From: DATJLY01 sp035532935
GTDB taxonomy: Bacteria; Pseudomonadota; Alphaproteobacteria; ATCC43930; CGMCC-115725
Direction: 5' to 3'
DNA: 64,000 bases
NCBI GenBank assembly: GCA_035532935.1
Contig: DATKQE010000106.1
Coordinates: 74,810-138,809, forward strand
The notes beneath the pieces are model-generated. The model made no database searches. It had not been told where the DNA came from and saw only the letters and a list, made by a program, of their open reading frames with translations. Shown here in pieces: positions 60,407 to 64,000 of this stretch (position 1 is the first letter of the stretch; the number at the start of each line of letters is the position of its first letter). Position numbers and translations under genes: made by a program.

Positions 60407-61867
60407 CGCCTGACGACGCATCAGAACGAGCCCGCCAAGCGCCGCGACCAAGAGGTAGCTGGCGAGAGCTGCTGCGAGCTGGAGGGAAATGGCAACGCCC
60501 GGCAGAAACCAGCGTGTCGACGCGCTGGCCAAGCCGCCAGCAGCGAAGAGGAACACGCCGACCGCGACGCGGAAGCGATAATCCATTTTCCAGCCGTTGA
60601 GCCGGCACATGTAGAAGTCATAGAAAAGCTGGAACACGACAGTGAGGGCCAAGACCTTCGCGCTCAACCCCAGCGCCCCAAGCCGCAGGCCCCAAAGAAC
60701 GAATATGCCGGTCGGGAGGCTCGCGGCCACATAGGACAGTCCAAAGAGCGACCACAACCGGGTCCGGCCCGTCGCAAGATAGGCGGCCCCGACGACGATG
60801 CCATAGCAGGCGACTGTGGAATTCAGCAAGGTCAGCACGAATACCGGTCCGGCATCGGCGTAGGCGGGTCCGATCAACAGCACCAACGCAGGCGTCGACC
60901 AGTAAACCACGAAGCCGGCGACGAGAGCGGACATCGAAAACAGGATCCGCGTGCCATTGGTATAGATTTGCCACATTCGCGCCCGATCGCCACGTGCATG
61001 CGCGACGGCGATCTCTTTCCAGAAGACGTTGCTTGCCGACATGCCGAAAACATGGGCAAGGTTGGCATACTGAAAGGCGATATTGTAATAGGCCTGCTGC
61101 TCTGGACCGCCGAAGGTTTGCAGCATCCAGGTCTCGATGTAAGCGGCCATCGCGCCCAATACGGCCGGAACGACGAGCGGCCCGGAATAGCGCGCGAATT
61201 CGCGCAGGATGGCGCCGACGCTGTCGTCGGACGCAATCGGCTCTTCGGCCGAACGTCGTGCCGTGAGCGCAAGGGCGACGATCGTCGCGCCAACGAATTC
61301 CATGCCGATGACGATGAAAAGCAGCTCGATCGACAGCAGGTTTGCCGCATGCAGCGCCCACACGACAGCCAGATGCAGCGCCTGAATGCCCATCGTGCCG
61401 AGCTGCACCTGGGCGGTGCGGCGATGCGCCTCGCCGATCTGCGTCATCATCTGCCACAGGACCCGCTGCGAGAAGGATGCCGCGAGCGCCATGAGCACCA
61501 GCGTGCGCGGTGCGCCATGCCAGATTTCCTCGAACCACGCATGCGGAAGCATCATCCAGATCGCGGCAAACGGGATCGCGAACTGCAGCGCGATCCAGCC
61601 GCCGTAGAGCGCAAAAAAGCGGCTGGATCGCGCTTCTCGGCAGGTGATCGTGTAGAAGGCCTGCGATGTACCGAAATCAAACACGACGTGGAGACTGGCG
61701 AACCCGGTCAGCAGGAACGCGAAGGTGCCAAACTTGTCCGGACCCAACCCGCGGGCGACGATGATCCCGGACGCCAGGGCGAACAAATGCCGGCCGCCCA
61801 TCGCGACCATCGACGTAGCGGCGCGTTGCGCGATGTTGAAGCCCGAGACCGGATCGACCCTGGACAT
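60392..61867 (-). CDS. Wzx-like polysaccharide flippase
   Basis: A 491-residue membrane protein of the MATE/MOP superfamily (polysaccharide transporter type), with about 12 to 14 hydrophobic segments. The N-terminal GRHLFALASGIIVARGLGPDKFG pattern (split for length) is characteristic of Wzx. It moves lipid-linked repeat units across the inner membrane before Wzy polymerises them. The ATG at 61867 is chosen; a GTG directly before it is equally possible. It runs leftward toward wzy; the methyltransferase gene lies upstream by 70 bases. Confidence 0.84.
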   Translation of the reverse strand: MSRVDPVSGFNIAQRAATSMVAMGGRHLFALASGIIVARGLGPDKFGTFAFLLTGFASLHVVFDFGTSQAFYTITCREARSSRFFALYGGWIALQFAIPFAAIWMMLPHAWFEEIWHGAPRTLVLMALAASFSQRVLWQMMTQIGEAHRRTAQVQLGTMGIQALHLAVVWALHAANLLSIELLFIVIGMEFVGATIVALALTARRSAEEPIASDDSVGAILREFARYSGPLVVPAVLGAMAAYIETWMLQTFGGPEQQAYYNIAFQYANLAHVFGMSASNVFWKEIAVAHARGDRARMWQIYTNGTRILFSMSALVAGFVVYWSTPALVLLIGPAYADAGPVFVLTLLNSTVACYGIVVGAAYLATGRTRLWSLFGLSYVAASLPTGIFVLWGLRLGALGLSAKVLALTVVFQLFYDFYMCRLNGWKMDYRFRVAVGVFLFAAGGLASASTRWFLPGVAISLQLAAALASYLLVAALGGLVLMRRQAILVR

Positions 61868-61937
61868 CACGGCTTACATCGGGACGGACGCGGTCGTGCG
61901 CGCGACGCTTGAGCCGAGCGTCAACGCGCCCGGCCCC

Positions 61938-62849
61938 TCACGGCACATAGCTGACGAGATGATGCAACGTATTCCTCGCGACGACCCACCATTGGCGGCT
62001 TGCCATCACACTCTTCATGCGCGCGAACTCACCGGACAGAGGCGGCGGCTCGACCGCACGCGCCAACTCAAAGACGCCATGCATGTGATCGCCACGCGAT
62101 GGTCCGAGCGCCAGACAATCAAGTCCCTCGCGCGCCAGGTAATGGCGCAGCGTCGGGGGTGTGAAATAGTAGCAATGCGCGTTCTGGAACTGGCCCGGAC
62201 CGTATTTCTCCATGTTGGGCACCCCGACATAGAGGATTCCATCCGGCTTCATGAGGCGGGTGACGGCGCGCAGGAACGCCGCGATGTCCGGATTGTGCTC
62301 AAGGACGTGATTGATGACGACGATATCGTATTGTTCATCGGCTTCGACGGGGCTGCCGGCGCGGATGTCGAGCCCGTGGGCCTTCCCCAACCGCGCGAGA
62401 CCGGTGCTGTACTCGTAGCCGTGAACCGCATAGCCGGCGGCGCGCAACGCCTTCAGATGCCAGCCGGCGCCGCAACCGATCTCGACGACCGAGGCGCCCG
62501 GCTCCTTCCAGCGACGAATCATGGGCACCATCGGCGGCGGCGGCGTGTCTTCCTCAAGACGTCGGCGGGCGCTATCGAGGAAGTCATCGCCCTCGTAGAG
62601 CACCCGGTAACTATCCGATTCGTAGAACCAGCGCAGGCTGTCCGCATCGAAATAAGGTGACGCATAGATCAGGCCGCAATTGCGGCAGATCACGACCCGA
62701 TTCCATTCGCCGTACGCGCCATACTTGGCCAGAAGCTCGCCGTCGTCACTACCGCAAAGGCAAACCCGCTTCACGAGCCGGATTTGGCCGGATCGGATTT
62801 TCGTATCGAATTGCCGGACGAGACGCCGATTACGGAAATCAAGATTCAT
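61938..62849 (-). CDS. SAM-dependent methyltransferase with N-terminal zinc ribbon
   Basis: A 303-residue protein from the chosen start; the frame stays open to a TTG at 62900. The ribbon has VCLCGSDD and ICRNCGLIY, with four cysteines in C-x-C and C-x2-C order. The SAM-binding motif is VVEIGCGAGWHLKAL near residue 122, followed by NHVLEHNPDIAAF. The general build matches the protein at 45573, at the other end of the locus. Sugar C- or O-methylation is plausible. The start codon is uncertain, as neither option has a strong ribosome site. Confidence 0.8.
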   Translation of the reverse strand: MNLDFRNRRLVRQFDTKIRSGQIRLVKRVCLCGSDDGELLAKYGAYGEWNRVVICRNCGLIYASPYFDADSLRWFYESDSYRVLYEGDDFLDSARRRLEEDTPPPPMVPMIRRWKEPGASVVEIGCGAGWHLKALRAAGYAVHGYEYSTGLARLGKAHGLDIRAGSPVEADEQYDIVVINHVLEHNPDIAAFLRAVTRLMKPDGILYVGVPNMEKYGPGQFQNAHCYYFTPPTLRHYLAREGLDCLALGPSRGDHMHGVFELARAVEPPPLSGEFARMKSVMASRQWWVVARNTLHHLVSYVP

Positions 62850-63201
62850 GTTTGCCGTGGCGACCGATGAAGGCTGCGCTCCAAGGTTCGAACGTGCCAA
62901 TCCCGATGGTCGTTTCGGTCCATTTTTCGATTGGACTACCTATCAACGCCGCCGCCACTTTCGTGGTCCCCCTCTTGCGACATCCGCCCGATTCTGCAGT
63001 CTACCCGAGCCGGACGACGATGACTAGCCGACCGAATTCAACGCTTTGTAGCGCCGCTCGCGTAGGAATTTGTATACTTGACAAGAACGACCCAGCCACA
63101 AGACAGGGGATGTCCCGCGCGATGTTGAAATAGGCAGGTCGGCGTTGCCCGCCTTGAGCCGGTAGGCTCGGGGTGCTGAATCCGCGAAGGAAAGGCAACG
63201 C
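62850..63201. other. Intergenic region leading into IS remnants
   Basis: A 352-base stretch without a recognised gene. The left part is the upstream region of the methyltransferase. From about 63,100 rightward the sequence probably belongs to the terminal part of the IS256-type element, since its transposase start lies at 63202. A TTGACA box at 63077-63082 has no good -10 partner. The exact IS border is not resolved. Confidence 0.45.
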
Positions 63202-63335
63202 GATGAAGAGGAATACGACACAGGTGTCGATGGGCGCGATGGCGCTAATCGAAGCGGCCTGGCAGGATGTCGGAGCGAGCTTCGAGCGGTTCTGCCTGAC
63301 GACCGGCGTCGCGACGCTTTCGAGCCTGCTGGCAT
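63202..63335 (+). pseudogene. IS256-type transposase, 5' fragment
   Basis: The ATG at 63202 starts a frame MKRNTTQVSMGAMALIEAAW, followed by a QDVGASFERFCLTTG segment, as in the N-terminus of IS256-family transposases. After about 45 residues the match ends (LSSLLASDG onward), where the sequence becomes that of the IS3 element on the other strand. The catalytic DDE part is missing. The right border is estimated to within about 15 bases. Confidence 0.65.
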
Positions 63336-63439
63336 CGGATGGCCAAATGGTCGTGATAGGTCGACGGGGCGATCGGCAGCACCTTGCAGATCGGCTCGAC
63401 CCCATACGTTTCGCGGTGATCGTCGATGAACGCGATCAT
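63336..63439 (-). pseudogene. IS3 OrfB (transposase), 5' fragment
   Basis: The frame starts at 63439 with MIAFIDDHRETYGVEPICKV, the standard start of IS3-group OrfB, then IAPSTYHDHLA. The match fails near 63336. The catalytic DDE domain is absent. Its start overlaps the OrfA stop (ATGA), the place where a -1 frameshift normally makes OrfAB. Confidence 0.75.
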
Positions 63440-63762
63440 GGCTTGAACCGGCGGTCGAGCTCCGCCTGGGCAAAATACGCCGACGCCTTCCGCAGAATCT
63501 CATTGGCCTGCCGAAGTTCGCGGTTCTCGCGCTCCAAAGCCTTCAGTCGTTCGGCGACATCACTCGGAACGCCGACGCGCGCCCCGCTGTCCACCTCTGC
63601 CTTCTTGACGCACTCGTTGAGCGTCTGCGCCGTGCAACCGATCTTGGCCGCAATCGAAGATACCGCCGCCCAGCGCGAGGAATGCTCGCCTTTATGATCC
63701 CGAACCAGCCGTACCGCGCGGGCCCGGACCTCATCCGAAAATGTGTTTGTCGTCTTGCTCAT
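63436..63762 (-). CDS. IS3-family transposase OrfA
   Basis: A 108-residue DNA-binding protein with an N-terminal helix-turn-helix (RARAVRLVRDHKG, and IAAKIGCTAQTLNECVKKAE) and a C-terminal leucine-zipper-like stretch (LKALERENRELRQANEILRKA), the classic OrfA build. It is intact, though its OrfB partner is truncated. The ATG at 63762 is preceded by a GGAGCC stretch rather than a strong ribosome site. Confidence 0.88.
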   Translation of the reverse strand: MSKTTNTFSDEVRARAVRLVRDHKGEHSSRWAAVSSIAAKIGCTAQTLNECVKKAEVDSGARVGVPSDVAERLKALERENRELRQANEILRKASAYFAQAELDRRFKP

Positions 63763-63777
63763 GATGGCTCCTTCTTC

Positions 63778-63954
63778 TCAAGAGTTGGAGCCTCCGGCAA
63801 TCCCGCCGCGGTTCAAGGCGATCCGCGGCCCGATCAGCGTGTCGGCGCCGGAAGCATCGAGAATGTCGATCAGCCGGATCACGCGCTCCAGCGTCGCGAG
63901 CTGAAGCTGCCGCTCGGCCGCGATGTCCTGAAGCGTTTCTCGCGACGCGACCAT
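63778..63954 (-). pseudogene. Small gene cut by the IS3 element (chimeric ORF)
   Basis: Reading leftward from the ATG at 63954, a 58-codon ORF begins MVASRETLQDIAAERQLQLA and continues with a helical, charged stretch to about residue 46. The last ~13 codons (LNRGGIAGGSNS) are encoded by the IS3 end, so the native C-terminus is lost. Its ATG overlaps the stop of an upstream gene (TGATG), so it was probably a coupled second gene. No function is recognised. Confidence 0.55.
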
Positions 63955-64000
63955 CAGACGCCTTCAAAGGCGGCGTCGACCGCTTGCGCCGGGAGAAGCA
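63954..64000 (-). CDS. C-terminal tail of a gene running off the right edge
   Basis: The last ~14 codons of a leftward gene end LLPAQAVDAAFEGV then TGA at 63954-63956. The stop overlaps the ATG of the next small ORF. Too little is present to name it; the reading frame is chosen from the coupling and is otherwise unproven. Confidence 0.3.
   Translation of the reverse strand, partial: LLPAQAVDAAFEGV

Larger units (their letters stand above)
63336..63815 (-). mobile_element. IS3-family element, truncated at its OrfB end
   Basis: Read leftward, the element starts near 63815 with an end that reads TGAACCGCGGCGGGATTGCC on the minus strand, then carries OrfA and the first ~35 codons of OrfB. The rest of OrfB and the other inverted repeat are missing, replaced by the IS256-type fragment. 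The element cannot move on its own. OrfA and OrfB overlap by ATGA, as usual for IS3. Confidence 0.7.

Noticed and set aside
1..64000. tRNA, rRNA, CRISPR arrays, riboswitches and attachment sites
   Set aside because: No tRNA cloverleaf, rRNA conserved block, regular spacer array or known aptamer was recognised by eye. This is a limit of unaided reading, not proof of absence.

Overview
The window is a high-GC, densely packed stretch of a chromosome that looks alphaproteobacterial. The gene families (Liv-type and iron-type ABC importers, molybdenum hydroxylases, HyuA/HyuB, Wzx/Wzy/Wzz) and the IS3 and IS256 remnants at the right end are common in soil Hyphomicrobiales and Rhodospirillales. The genus cannot be fixed from this sequence. 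No rRNA, tRNA, CRISPR array or replication origin was seen. Function assignments rest on motifs and family resemblance read by eye.

Bases 1 to about 41,710 are a catabolic island with many short divergent operons. In order it holds: a partial zinc alcohol dehydrogenase; a VOC protein with an RraA-like aldolase; a two-domain extradiol-type dioxygenase with a MetE-fold protein; a ThDP enzyme; an iron-type ABC importer without its ATPase; HyuA/HyuB with a VOC protein and a two-component flavin hydroxylase; a complete Liv-type importer (SBP-LivG-LivF-LivH-LivM); a seven-gene run with two different molybdenum-hydroxylase triads around a UbiD decarboxylase; an LLM monooxygenase, class II aldolase, FAD monooxygenase and secreted CxxCH protein; a second flavin hydroxylase; a second ThDP enzyme; and amidohydrolase, MetE-fold protein and Rieske dioxygenase alpha and beta subunits. 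Together these suggest uptake, hydroxylation, decarboxylation, ring cleavage and aldol or ThDP cleavage of one or more aromatic or N-heterocyclic carboxylates. The substrate cannot be read from the sequence.

Bases 41,888 to 45,559 hold a small glycosyltransferase, a gene-poor spacer with one possible small ORF, and a serralysin-like metalloprotease with RTX motifs and six 49-residue repeats. The protease reading frame is broken by one missing base inside the first repeat.

Bases 45,573 to 62,849 are a surface-polysaccharide locus. A CDP-glucose-type arm (RfbF, two SDRs, a RmlC-like cupin, GT2) runs rightward. A leftward operon carries a cyclase/formamidase-like protein, a KdsB-like CMP-sugar synthetase that seems to start at ATC, a glycosyltransferase fused to an alcohol dehydrogenase, a GNAT protein, a large surface-carbohydrate protein and a TylF-type methyltransferase. 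Wzz, a Wzy-like polymerase and a Wzx-like flippase follow. Two zinc-ribbon methyltransferases lie near the two ends of the locus.

The last kilobase is IS debris: an IS256-type 5' end joined to an IS3 element that lacks most of OrfB. The IS3 end cuts a small gene of unknown function. The most unusual items are the GT2-dehydrogenase fusion next to the ATC-start synthetase, the double molybdenum-hydroxylase/UbiD operon, and the dioxygenase with its metal triad in the N-terminal domain.
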